From: Streptomycetaceae bacterium
GTDB lineage: Bacteria > Actinomycetota > Actinomycetes > Nanopelagicales > Nanopelagicaceae
DNA length: 36,980 bases
Assembly: GCA_007280125.1 (NCBI GenBank)
Contig: QYPT01000125.1
Span: forward strand, 1-36,980
Direction of reading: 5' to 3'
This document shows, one piece after another, positions 17,490 to 26,102 of this stretch (the first letter of the stretch is position 1; each line of letters opens with the position of its first letter). Under the pieces are notes generated by a model that saw only the letters and a list, made by a program, of their open reading frames with translations, was not told the origin of the DNA and made no database searches. Position numbers and translations under genes: made by a program.

Positions 17490-17495
17490 TAAGGT
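17490..17495 (+). promoter_or_regulatory. Candidate -10 element for the HAD-IB phosphatase gene
   Basis: TAAGGT ends 6 nt before the ATG at 17502, again the leaderless spacing. Confidence 0.45.
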
Positions 17496-17501
17496 TGAGC
17501 C

Positions 17502-18275
17502 ATGGATGCCACCACCCCAAAGCGCGCAGCATTTTTTGATGTTGATAACACGCTCATACGCGGCTCTACCCTCTATTTTCTAGGCCGGGGCATGTACCAG
17601 CGTGGGTTCTTTTCCAAAACCGACATTTCGCGTTTCGTCTTAGCCAATCTTAGATTTCGACTAACGGGCAAAGAAAATCCTGAAGAGATCAAACGTTGGC
17701 AAGATGGTGCCTGTAACTTTATCGCCGGACACAATGTCAAAGATATCGAATTTATGGCCCAAGACATCTACGACGAGTATGTTTCCCCAGCATTGTGGCA
17801 AGGCACTATTGATATTGCACAAACGCATCTGAATAACTCAGAAGAAGTATGGCTGGTAACGGCAGCTCCTAAAGATATGGCCCACCTCATTGCAATGCGT
17901 TTAGGTTTCACGGGCGCGCTAGGCAGTCAGGCAGAAACCAAAGATGGAGTTTATACAGGGGCAATGATCGGAAATCTCTTGCATGGCAAAGAGAAGGTAA
18001 CTGCCATTACAACTTTAGCTGCAGAACGCGGCTTTGATTTGTCAGAGTGCTATGCATATTCAGATTCGCATAACGACCTACCTTTGCTCCTTTCGGTAGG
18101 TCACCCATGTGCAATTAATCCAGATGCGATATTGCGTATCCGGGCCCTTCGCGATGGTTGGTTAATCCACGATTTCCGACGTGCCCGAGTTCTCAATCGA
18201 ATTCTCGGTCCCGTAGTCAGCCGCGTCGTCGCGTTAGGTGCGCTTCTCACTCCTAGATGGGGTCGCGGGCGGTAA
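17502..18275 (+). CDS. HAD-IB family (SerB-like) hydrolase
   Basis: A 257-residue haloacid-dehalogenase phosphatase. Motif I FFDVDNTLIRGST has the nucleophile Asp13 and acid Asp15. Motif II is WLVTAAP, the lysine is in LHGKEKVTAI and motif III is YAYSDSHNDLPLL. The subfamily includes SerB-like enzymes, but actinobacterial members of this size may act on other phosphomonoesters, including lipid head groups. The C-terminal 35 residues are hydrophobic and basic and could touch the membrane. The start follows a TAAGGT element. Confidence 0.9.
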   Translation: MDATTPKRAAFFDVDNTLIRGSTLYFLGRGMYQRGFFSKTDISRFVLANLRFRLTGKENPEEIKRWQDGACNFIAGHNVKDIEFMAQDIYDEYVSPALWQGTIDIAQTHLNNSEEVWLVTAAPKDMAHLIAMRLGFTGALGSQAETKDGVYTGAMIGNLLHGKEKVTAITTLAAERGFDLSECYAYSDSHNDLPLLLSVGHPCAINPDAILRIRALRDGWLIHDFRRARVLNRILGPVVSRVVALGALLTPRWGRGR

Positions 18276-18296
18276 ACGCCATAGTCAATCTGGCAC

Positions 18297-18302
18297 TAAT
18301 GT
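18297..18302 (+). promoter_or_regulatory. Candidate -10 element for the Helicase_C_3 protein gene
   Basis: TAATGT ends 9 nt before the ATG at 18312, with no Shine-Dalgarno sequence between. Confidence 0.4.
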
Positions 18303-18311
18303 AGGCAAGTT

Positions 18312-20507
18312 ATGGAAACTCGTTCATTCGCAGATTACTTGCGGGCCCTTGATGATCAGGCTCTGCTGGCTCTCTTCGCCCTGCGCCCGGATTTGGTCTC
18401 CCCTGTACCGCCAGAATTTTCATCACTAGCTATTCGAGCCAGTTCTTCGCCTAGTTTGGCCCGCGCCATTGATTCGCTCAATGAGTGGCAATTTCAAGTG
18501 CTTGAAGCATGCGCTGCCCTAAAGGAACCGTTCACCGAGAAGGAAATAATCGCGTTGACGGATGCATCGGCGAAATTCGTCATTCCTCACCTATTAGATC
18601 TTGCACTTATTTATGGTGGGCCTAAGAGCTACTGGCTGCCAAATTCATTGCGAGAAGTGTTGGGAAATGAACCCGCAGGACTTGGGCCATCATCATTAGC
18701 AAAACTTTCATTCGCAAAACTTGAAGAAGCTCCAGATTCGGCCATGAAGATTTTGGAACGTCTCACGTGGGGGCCGCCACGTGGCAGTGTTGGAGATATT
18801 CGAAATCCCGGCCCGGGAATTGCATGGTTATTAAAAGAGAATTTCTTGATTCCACTCGACCAACGAACTGTCGTTTTGCCTCGTGAGGTAGCGATTCATT
18901 TACGCGGGGGGAAAATTCACAAGAATCCTCAACCTAACCCGCCAGTGCTGGGCGGAAGTAAAGGTAAAGAAGCGATTGTTGATCGAGCTGCAATTGCAAA
19001 CGTTGCCACGATTCTTCGTTGGTGTGAAGAGATTCTTAACTTCTGGTCAGAAGAGGCTCCAAGTGCATTGCGTGCTGGAGGAGTCGGAGTTAGAGATTTG
19101 AAGGCTGCTGCAGAGCACCTCGGGGTTGACGAGAATTGCGCTGCTTTTATTTCAGAGTTAGTTTTTCTCGCAGGGTTAGTTGTTATAGATGCAGACGACA
19201 AGATATTGCCAACTCACTCATTTGATTTATGGCTCACTCAAAATCACGAAGTTCGATGGAGAACAATTGCATCTTTGTGGTTAATTACTTCACGAGTCAG
19301 TGGTTTAGTTGGTAGAGGAGATTCCAAACATATTTCGGCTCTGGGACCAGAATTAGATCGAGTCAACGCAGCTAGTACTAGAAAGCAAACACTAGAAATA
19401 CTTCGTGAGAACGCATACCTGTTGCCTGATTCTGAGAGCTTCCTTGCTTTAGTAAAGTGGAAAGCTCCTTCCAGGCGAAGCTCTACATTGCAAACAGAAT
19501 TAGTTCAATGGACTCTGCGTGAAGCAGAATGGCTCGGAATAACAGGGCAGGGCGCTCTCTCTAAGTACGGCCAACAATTTTTAAACACTGACGCAAACCT
19601 TGGAATTGCTCATGATCTGCCTAAGCCGGTTGATCACATCTTGCTTCAAAGTGACAACACTGCAATTGCTCCAGGTCCGCTTGAAATAGAAGTTGCGCGC
19701 GTACTTGATTCAATTGCTGACATTGAAAGTCGTGGTGGCGCAACCGTTTATCGATTCAGTGAAGCATCAATCCGACGTGGACTAGATCATGGCAAGACTG
19801 GCGATGAAATCCGAGACTTCTTAAAGAAGACATCTAAGACGCAAATGCCGCAACCTTTGGATTACCTCATAGGTGATGTCGCCAAACGTCATGGCCGTTT
19901 ACGAGTTGGCAACACTACGGCTTACATTCGTTGCGAAGACCCCAGTGTTATCACGCAAATTTTAAGTGATCGTAAAGTCGAAGGACTGAACTTGCGCAGA
20001 ATTGCTCCAGAGGTCCTTGTTTGCGATCATGAAGCAAATGAATTGATAGCAACTCTTCGCGAGGCGGGCTATATGCCAGCTGCTGAATCTGGCTCTGGAA
20101 TAATTCTTGCTGGACCAAAACTTAATCGCGCGAAATCGCGCCCTAGACCACCACGCATCATCGGAGAACTTGAATCTTTGAGCGATGAAACTTTATCTGC
20201 GGCGATGAGAGCTATTCGAGCAGGAGAGCGTTCTAGTCATAAACAAACTTCGCTACGAGAGATTGCATCGAAAGCTCTTGGCGAGCTCCCGAGAACTACG
20301 GCAAATGAAACTCTGGAGATTCTCAATAAATTCATTAAAGAGCAAAGAACTCTTTCCATCGGTTATGCCGACAACAATGGTTCAGCCACGCATCGAATCA
20401 TTGACCCCATTCGAATTTCTGCAGGCTCACTGATTGCTCGCGATCACGGGACTGGCGAGGAGCAATCCTTCAGGATCCCGCGTATTACTGGAGTAGCGCC
20501 ACTATGA
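18312..20507 (+). CDS. Helicase-associated (Helicase_C_3) domain protein, partner-like gene of XPB
   Basis: A 731-residue protein resembling the actinobacterial family of Rv0862c, which lies beside the XPB helicase gene in mycobacteria. The N-terminal half is helical with possible winged-helix folds. The C-terminal third contains the Helicase_C_3-like region around LLQSDNTAIAPGPLE and the tail RIIDPIRISAGSLIARD with a WYL-like flavour. No Walker A or DEAD motif is visible, so it is probably not an ATPase. A DNA-repair role with XPB is inferred from genomic pairing only. Confidence 0.82.
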   Translation: METRSFADYLRALDDQALLALFALRPDLVSPVPPEFSSLAIRASSSPSLARAIDSLNEWQFQVLEACAALKEPFTEKEIIALTDASAKFVIPHLLDLALIYGGPKSYWLPNSLREVLGNEPAGLGPSSLAKLSFAKLEEAPDSAMKILERLTWGPPRGSVGDIRNPGPGIAWLLKENFLIPLDQRTVVLPREVAIHLRGGKIHKNPQPNPPVLGGSKGKEAIVDRAAIANVATILRWCEEILNFWSEEAPSALRAGGVGVRDLKAAAEHLGVDENCAAFISELVFLAGLVVIDADDKILPTHSFDLWLTQNHEVRWRTIASLWLITSRVSGLVGRGDSKHISALGPELDRVNAASTRKQTLEILRENAYLLPDSESFLALVKWKAPSRRSSTLQTELVQWTLREAEWLGITGQGALSKYGQQFLNTDANLGIAHDLPKPVDHILLQSDNTAIAPGPLEIEVARVLDSIADIESRGGATVYRFSEASIRRGLDHGKTGDEIRDFLKKTSKTQMPQPLDYLIGDVAKRHGRLRVGNTTAYIRCEDPSVITQILSDRKVEGLNLRRIAPEVLVCDHEANELIATLREAGYMPAAESGSGIILAGPKLNRAKSRPRPPRIIGELESLSDETLSAAMRAIRAGERSSHKQTSLREIASKALGELPRTTANETLEILNKFIKEQRTLSIGYADNNGSATHRIIDPIRISAGSLIARDHGTGEEQSFRIPRITGVAPL

Positions 20508-20544
20508 GACCCACCATCATGAAAAATACGACAGAATTAACCCC

Positions 20545-21612
20545 ATGATTACGCCTCTTGAAGCCCTTGAAAAATTAGTGCGATGTGAATCTCCCACAGA
20601 AGATCTCCAGGCATGTAGGGCAGTGATCACACTCGCCGGCGAAATTGCTAACGAAGTTCTGGGAACCCCTGGCGAAATCAATGACGTTCTTGGTCGTCCC
20701 GTATTTTGGTGGGGTGCAAAAGATCCAGAGGTTGTTCTGCTTGCCCATCTGGACACAGTCTGGCCACACGGTTCATTCGCCCCATTGTGGAGCGTTGATG
20801 GAGATGTCATCCGAGGACCTGGAGTCTTCGATATGAAAACAGGATTCGTCCAAGCGCTCTTTGCTATGCAAAATGTTTCTGGTTCTGTTGCCCTCATCGC
20901 TACAACAGATGAAGAAACCGGTAGCGAAACAACTAAGGAATTTATTGAAGAATTTTCTAGAAAAGCCAAAGCAGTCTTAGTTCTTGAAGCAGCGGTTGAT
21001 GGAAAAGTTAAGACTGGACGAAAAGGAACAGCGATGTATCACATCACTGTTCATGGTCTTGCTGCACATGCTGGACTAGAACCCGAAAAGGGAATTAATG
21101 CAACTGTTGAGATTGCAAATCTTGTCTTGAAGCTTGCTGCGCTAGAAGACAGAACCCACGGAACAACAGTGGTTCCAACGCTGTTGCGTTCTGGAAATAC
21201 AACAAACACAGTCCCTGATTTAGCTTCGCTAGATGTTGATGCACGATCTTTCCTTCAAGCAGATCTAGTGCGCTTGGATAATGCGATCCGAGCCTTTACG
21301 CCAACAAATCCGTTAGCTCGTATTGAAATATCAGGTGGGCTCAATCGTCCACCCCTTGAATTGAGCTCGACTAAAGAACTCTACGAACGTGCAGAAAAAG
21401 TTGCTCGTTCATTAGGGATGTCGTTGGATCACGCTGCAGTAGGCGGCGCCAGTGATGGAAACTTCGCTGCTGCTGCGGGAGCGAAAGTTCTTGATGGGCT
21501 TGGCGCTGTAGGTTCTGGCGCACATGCACTTAACGAGTGGGCAAGTGTGAGCGCACTAGAAGAGCGCATACCTTTCCTTCACGCTTTCATATTGGATTTA
21601 CTTAATGACTGA
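20545..21612 (+). CDS. M20 family metallopeptidase (carboxypeptidase G2-like)
   Basis: A 355-residue di-zinc peptidase or amidohydrolase. The first metal motif LLAHLDTVWPHGS has His68, GPGVFDMKTG carries the bridging Asp, and TDEETGS (from Asp122) has the catalytic and ligand Glu pair. The C-terminal GSGAHALNEW has the last His. The dimerisation domain is around HVHGLAAHAGL-like residues near 170. It could be a glutamate carboxypeptidase or an aminoacyl dipeptidase; sequence does not tell. It lies between two genes usually adjacent in relatives and overlaps the XPB gene by 8 nt. Confidence 0.9.
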   Translation: MITPLEALEKLVRCESPTEDLQACRAVITLAGEIANEVLGTPGEINDVLGRPVFWWGAKDPEVVLLAHLDTVWPHGSFAPLWSVDGDVIRGPGVFDMKTGFVQALFAMQNVSGSVALIATTDEETGSETTKEFIEEFSRKAKAVLVLEAAVDGKVKTGRKGTAMYHITVHGLAAHAGLEPEKGINATVEIANLVLKLAALEDRTHGTTVVPTLLRSGNTTNTVPDLASLDVDARSFLQADLVRLDNAIRAFTPTNPLARIEISGGLNRPPLELSSTKELYERAEKVARSLGMSLDHAAVGGASDGNFAAAAGAKVLDGLGAVGSGAHALNEWASVSALEERIPFLHAFILDLLND

Positions 21613-23254
21613 TGGACCGTTAATTGTCCAAAGTGACAAGACTTTACTTTTAGATATTGATCATGTTTTAAGCACTGAGTGTCGCAGAGCTATCGCGCCT
21701 TTCGCCGAACTCGAACGCTCTCCTGAACACATCCACACCTATCGACTAACTTCGTTGGGACTTTGGAACGCCCGTGCTGCAGGCCATGACGCCGAAATGG
21801 TCATTGACACTCTCTTAAAGTATTCACGTTACGCAGTCCCACATTCCATCTTGGTGGATGTTGCAGAAACAATGTCGCGTTATGGCCGTCTGCGCCTTGA
21901 AGCAGATCCAGTGCATGGCTTGGTTCTCATCACAACCGATACCGCCGTATTAGAAGAGGTAATTCGAGCTAAGAAAATAGCGCCATTGCTTGGAATTCGT
22001 ATTGATGCAGAAACTATCGCCGTACATCCCAGCCAACGTGGTCACATCAAACAATCGCTATTGCGCCTAGGTTGGCCCGCAGAGGACTTTGCTGGATATG
22101 TCGACGGTCAACACCATGACATTTCACTGGTACAAAATGGATGGAAGATTCGGCCTTACCAAGAGCTTGCCGCTGAGGGCTTTTGGCATGGTGGTTCTGG
22201 AGTCGTAGTTCTTCCGTGCGGTGCTGGAAAAACTATTGTTGGCGCCGCCGCGATGGCACATGCACAAGCAACAACTTTGATTCTGGTCACTAATACCATC
22301 GCAGCAAGGCAATGGCGCGAAGAATTGTTGCAACGCACCACTCTTAATGAGGATGAAATTGGCGAATACTCTGGTGCAAAGAAAGAGATTCGCCCAGTCA
22401 CAATTGCGACATATCAAGTTATGACCAAGAAGAAGAATGGCGTCTACGCGCATTTAGATCTATTTGACACCCATGACTGGGGATTGATTATTTACGATGA
22501 AGTGCACTTGCTCCCAGCGCCAATTTTCCGTTTTACCGCTGATATTCAATCTCGCAGACGCTTAGGTCTTACCGCAACACTTGTTCGCGAAGATGGGTTA
22601 GAGGGTGAAGTATTTTCCCTCATCGGACCAAAACGATATGACGTTCCTTGGAAAGAGATCGAAGCACAAGGTTATATTGCGCCAGCTGAATGCATCGAAG
22701 TTCGTGTGACGCTAACTGAAGCCGAAAGACTTCTGTATGCGACGGCGGAGCCAGAGAACCGTTATCGGCAATGCGCGACAACCAAAACTAAGAGAACAAT
22801 TGTCGAAGCGCTAGCAAAGCATCATGCAGATGATCAAGTCTTGGTGATTGGTCAATACATAGATCAGCTTGACGAGTTATCGGAAGTTCTGGGTGTTCCA
22901 CTTATTAAAGGAGACACTCCAGTTAATGAACGCGAGCGGCTTTTCAATTTATTCCGCTCGGGAGAAATCAAATGCTTAGTGGTTTCTAAAGTTGCAAACT
23001 TCTCTATCGACTTGCCTGATGCGACAGTTGCTATTCAAGTATCAGGGGCGTTCGGATCACGACAAGAAGAAGCACAGCGCCTAGGTCGAATTTTAAGACC
23101 TAAATCTGATGGCCGGACTGCTCGCTTTTACTCAGTCGTTTCTAGAGACACAATCGATCAAGATTTTGCACAAAATCGCCAACGTTTTCTAGCCGAACAG
23201 GGTTACGCGTACAAAATTATTGACGCTGACGATGTTTCGCAAGGGAAGCTTTAA
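21605..23254 (+). CDS. XPB/ERCC3-type DNA helicase
   Basis: A superfamily 2, 3'-5' DNA helicase of the XPB family found in actinobacteria and archaea. The 549-residue protein has Walker A CGAGKT near residue 206, the DEVH box at 298-301, LTATLVREDG as motif III and QEEAQRLGRILRP as motif VI. The N-terminal 170 residues correspond to the XPB damage-recognition and helicase-associated region. Bacterial XPBs unwind DNA in vitro, but their cellular role is unsettled. The final 38 nt overlap the convergent glutaredoxin-like gene. Confidence 0.95.
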   Translation: MTDGPLIVQSDKTLLLDIDHVLSTECRRAIAPFAELERSPEHIHTYRLTSLGLWNARAAGHDAEMVIDTLLKYSRYAVPHSILVDVAETMSRYGRLRLEADPVHGLVLITTDTAVLEEVIRAKKIAPLLGIRIDAETIAVHPSQRGHIKQSLLRLGWPAEDFAGYVDGQHHDISLVQNGWKIRPYQELAAEGFWHGGSGVVVLPCGAGKTIVGAAAMAHAQATTLILVTNTIAARQWREELLQRTTLNEDEIGEYSGAKKEIRPVTIATYQVMTKKKNGVYAHLDLFDTHDWGLIIYDEVHLLPAPIFRFTADIQSRRRLGLTATLVREDGLEGEVFSLIGPKRYDVPWKEIEAQGYIAPAECIEVRVTLTEAERLLYATAEPENRYRQCATTKTKRTIVEALAKHHADDQVLVIGQYIDQLDELSEVLGVPLIKGDTPVNERERLFNLFRSGEIKCLVVSKVANFSIDLPDATVAIQVSGAFGSRQEEAQRLGRILRPKSDGRTARFYSVVSRDTIDQDFAQNRQRFLAEQGYAYKIIDADDVSQGKL

Positions 23255-23471
23255 AGCGTTCTGGATCAATTCGGTAAAAAGCGTGTCGTTCTCCGTCAAT
23301 CATAATTACAGGAATTTCGTCGCCGTACTTCATCTCTAAATCTGGATCCCCGACAATAGAGATCTTCTCCATGTCGAAATCCAATGCACTCTGAAGTCCA
23401 ATCAGCACATCCTCAGCAACATCACATAGATGGCACCCTGGTCGCGAGTAAATAGTTATCAGGTTGCGCAT
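23217..23471 (-). CDS. Glutaredoxin-like (DUF836) protein
   Basis: An 84-residue thioredoxin-fold protein with redox motif SRPGCHLCDVAE near residue 10 and a cis-proline in DEIPVIMID. It is the short glutaredoxin family common next to diverse genes in actinobacteria; its physiological partner is unknown. A TACGGT hexamer 6 nt before the ATG suggests leaderless transcription. Its 3' end overlaps the end of the XPB gene by 38 nt on the opposite strand. Confidence 0.9.
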   Translation of the reverse strand: MRNLITIYSRPGCHLCDVAEDVLIGLQSALDFDMEKISIVGDPDLEMKYGDEIPVIMIDGERHAFYRIDPERFKASLAKHRQRQ

Positions 23472-23477
23472 TGGGCA

Positions 23478-23483
23478 ACCGTA
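23478..23483 (-). promoter_or_regulatory. Candidate -10 element for the glutaredoxin-like gene
   Basis: TACGGT on the minus strand ends 6 nt before the ATG at 23471. Confidence 0.45.
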
Positions 23484-23526
23484 GCCTTAAAAATTGAGGG
23501 CGCCATGGCCCTATCTTCTCACCTGA

Positions 23527-23532
23527 TACGGT
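23527..23532 (+). promoter_or_regulatory. Candidate -10 element for the secreted zincin-like gene
   Basis: TACGGT ends 8 nt before the ATG at 23541. It supports that start over in-frame upstream ATGs, because the signal peptide begins there. Confidence 0.45.
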
Positions 23533-23540
23533 TTCCCAAT

Positions 23541-25940
23541 ATGTTGAGCAGATTGAGGGCCCCATTTCGCAGCGCATTAGCGCTTACCGCGATTCTTGCT
23601 GGCCTTTTCTACGCCCCTCCAGCTGGCGCACTTTCTCTTACACACGAAGCGCCCTCGACAGTGTGGGGTCACACATACGCAGGTCCAGCGACTACCAAAA
23701 CTTTTTCTGCGACAACAAATTCTGGCACGCGCTCAACCGCAAAGAGTCGATTCATTGTTACTTACAAAAATTTTCCTGAGTGGGCTAAGGCCGATGTTCA
23801 AGCGGCAATAGATGTGTGGTCCTTGAACTTTGCATCTGAAATTCCAATAACAGTTGATGCATCTTGGGGTCGTTCAGCGATTTACGGCGTTCTAGGTAGC
23901 GCGCGACCTGGAAACTACTTCTTAGATTTCCCAAATTCCCCAGATGGAACTCTTTGGTATCCATCTGCACTAGCAAATGCCATTGCTGGCGAAGATTTAG
24001 ATAAGAACAGTCCCGAAATTGTTATCCAAGTAAATTCAGCAACGAATTGGAATCAACGCAATGATGGGAAGCCTTCAACAACCGAATATGACCTTGAGTC
24101 CGTTTTTGTTCATGAATTAGGTCATGGATTAGGTTTCTTATCAACTGATTCATATGACACAAACTCAAATTACTCAACATATAAATTTGGAATTATTGAT
24201 CAACCGACTGCCTATGATGCCTATGCGCAGCTTCCAGATGGACGACGCTTGTCTGACATTCCATCGCCTTCGTTAGAACTCGGGGAAGCACTAACAAACA
24301 CTTTAGTGTGGTCAGGTCCCCTTGGAATTAAGGCTAACGGTGGAGTGAAGCCTCTCCTGTACACACCACCGAGGTATTCAGATGGATCATCAGTAAGCCA
24401 CTTGGATGAGGCAACATTCTCATCTTCGGGGCCTAATTCAGTAATGACTCCAAACCTAGATGCTGGCGAAATCTTCCATGATCCCGGTCCGCTTCTTGTT
24501 GGAATGATGGAAGATCTTCGAAACAAGCCACCAGCAGGGGTTGCTATCGGTCTACCAGATGCACCACGCAATGCATCGGCGTTAGTTGCAGATCGCGCTG
24601 CCGTTGTAACGTTTAACCCTCCCGTTAATGTACGAAGCGCACAAGTTTCACGCTATGAAGTTAAAAACATGCAGACTGGATTAACTCTCAGCACAACGTC
24701 AAGTCCGGCATTCGTATCTGGTTTAAAAAATGGGACTAGTTACACTTTTTCAGTTACCGCGATCAATTCATTGGGGCAATCAATTCCGGCACTTACGGGA
24801 AGTGTTGTACCTCAAGTTACGCCCGTACCCAAATCTTTAGATAACGCCTCCGATGCTAGATATATTGCCGTGGCATCCTTTAGAAAACAACCGGCGATTG
24901 CTTATACAGATAAAACAACTGGCGCCCTCAGGTTACAACTCTGGAATGGCAAGACGTGGAGACGTGTCACGGTGGATGGACGCGGAGGCGCAGGAGGGAA
25001 AACTTCCCATAGCGTTGCCGGACCAGTCTCGCTTTGTATTAGCGGGCTCGGAACAAAACAAGTGATGCATATTTTCTACTCTGATCTCATTGATAAAGAC
25101 CTTCGCTATGCAACTTTTGATAGCGTGAATTTCAAGTATGAAGTTGTTGATGGCAATGGCGACCAAGTGAATCTTTACGATCAACCCGAACGAGTACGCA
25201 CAGCAAGCGATGTAAGTGTAAGTAATGCATGCGCCATTACCGCATCTGGAATTCAAGTTTTCTACAGAGATGAAAGTCAAGGAATCTTGCTAGGAGCCAA
25301 ACGAAGCTCTACTGGTGGCTGGGATTATGAATTAGTTGATGGTGATCGGAAAACTGATGGCCGCACGACTGGAGATGTTGCTTTTCACCTTCGCGCGTTA
25401 GCTGTTGGTTCAAAAGTCAGCGTTATTTATGATTCAAACCTCGCGGTTAATCAGCAAAAGCAAGCCACAAATGGCGAGATCCGCTTTGCCACACGTTCTA
25501 ATGCATCGCCTTCGGGATGGAGTTACCAAACTCTCGATACATCTTCTGCTGATATGGCTGTTGTCGGTTATGGCGTTTCACTCAATAAGACTTCAGCAGG
25601 TCTGATCGCATCATGGCTCGGTGCATCAACAATCAGCATCCCCAATCCCATTCAAATTCGCTGGATGAATATTGACACTGATACTCGTATTAATTCAGTG
25701 ACGCCAGATAGTTATGGAGCACCAACAATGCCCATGAGCATCGATGGGAAAACGATGATCTTTGGTTGCCAAACTCGAATATGCTCGCTAGAACTCAATT
25801 CAAGCGCGCTAAAACCGACAATGAAATTAGTATCTGGGGTCAGAAACAATGCTCGAGTTGATACTTCATGGGTGGTACTAAATAAAGTTCGCTACCTTGT
25901 TGCGGGCATTTCTGGAAAGCTCGCGTTAGTTAAAATCTAG
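23541..25940 (+). CDS. Secreted zincin-like metalloprotease with fibronectin III and C-terminal repeat region
   Basis: A 799-residue exported protein. Residues 1-32 form a Sec signal peptide (basic MLSRLRAPFRS, hydrophobic core, then PPAGALS). The zinc motif FVHELGHGLGF has its first His at residue 191. The position of the third metzincin ligand, ten residues after that His, is Ser, so it is not a canonical metzincin. A fibronectin type III domain spans about residues 340-425. The C-terminal 370 residues contain repeated blocks such as IAVASFRKQPAIAYTD and MHIFYSDLIDKDLRYATFD, suggesting a beta-propeller. An in-frame ATG at 23505 is a possible longer start. The substrate is unknown. Confidence 0.85.
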   Translation: MLSRLRAPFRSALALTAILAGLFYAPPAGALSLTHEAPSTVWGHTYAGPATTKTFSATTNSGTRSTAKSRFIVTYKNFPEWAKADVQAAIDVWSLNFASEIPITVDASWGRSAIYGVLGSARPGNYFLDFPNSPDGTLWYPSALANAIAGEDLDKNSPEIVIQVNSATNWNQRNDGKPSTTEYDLESVFVHELGHGLGFLSTDSYDTNSNYSTYKFGIIDQPTAYDAYAQLPDGRRLSDIPSPSLELGEALTNTLVWSGPLGIKANGGVKPLLYTPPRYSDGSSVSHLDEATFSSSGPNSVMTPNLDAGEIFHDPGPLLVGMMEDLRNKPPAGVAIGLPDAPRNASALVADRAAVVTFNPPVNVRSAQVSRYEVKNMQTGLTLSTTSSPAFVSGLKNGTSYTFSVTAINSLGQSIPALTGSVVPQVTPVPKSLDNASDARYIAVASFRKQPAIAYTDKTTGALRLQLWNGKTWRRVTVDGRGGAGGKTSHSVAGPVSLCISGLGTKQVMHIFYSDLIDKDLRYATFDSVNFKYEVVDGNGDQVNLYDQPERVRTASDVSVSNACAITASGIQVFYRDESQGILLGAKRSSTGGWDYELVDGDRKTDGRTTGDVAFHLRALAVGSKVSVIYDSNLAVNQQKQATNGEIRFATRSNASPSGWSYQTLDTSSADMAVVGYGVSLNKTSAGLIASWLGASTISIPNPIQIRWMNIDTDTRINSVTPDSYGAPTMPMSIDGKTMIFGCQTRICSLELNSSALKPTMKLVSGVRNNARVDTSWVVLNKVRYLVAGISGKLALVKI

Positions 25941-25952
25941 AAAATAGATTTC

Positions 25953-26051
25953 TTACTTGGCGTTGCGACGCTGAATGCGGGTCTTCTTAAGAAGTTTCTT
26001 ATGCTTCTTCTTAGCCATCCGCTTACGTCGCTTCTTGATTACTGAACCCAT
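25953..26051 (-). CDS. 30S ribosomal protein bS22 (AURKAIP1/COX24 domain)
   Basis: A 32-residue, extremely basic protein beginning [20 protein letters not shown] and ending TRIQRRNAK. It is the small-subunit protein bS22 described on mycobacterial ribosomes, related to the mitochondrial AURKAIP1/COX24 domain. CTCCTT at 26062-26067 (AAGGAG on the minus strand) is a clear ribosome-binding site 10 nt from the ATG. It lies 51 nt after the beta-propeller gene on the same strand. It is easily missed because of its length. Confidence 0.93.
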   Translation of the reverse strand: MGSVIKKRRKRMAKKKHKKLLKKTRIQRRNAK

Positions 26052-26061
26052 ACGCCACGAT

Positions 26062-26067
26062 CTCCTT
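26062..26067 (-). promoter_or_regulatory. Ribosome-binding site of bS22
   Basis: AAGGAG on the minus strand lies 10 nt before the ATG at 26051. It is one of the few strong Shine-Dalgarno sequences in the window. Confidence 0.7.
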
Positions 26068-26102
26068 ATGCTGTTAGGGCGAAGAGCCCCAGGGGAGTTA
26101 GG

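Noticed and set aside
26068-26102. Rho-independent terminator between the beta-propeller gene and bS22
   Set aside because: GGGC-GAAGA-GCCC and CCCCTGGGG give short stems, but no T tract follows on either strand, so they are left as unassigned hairpins.
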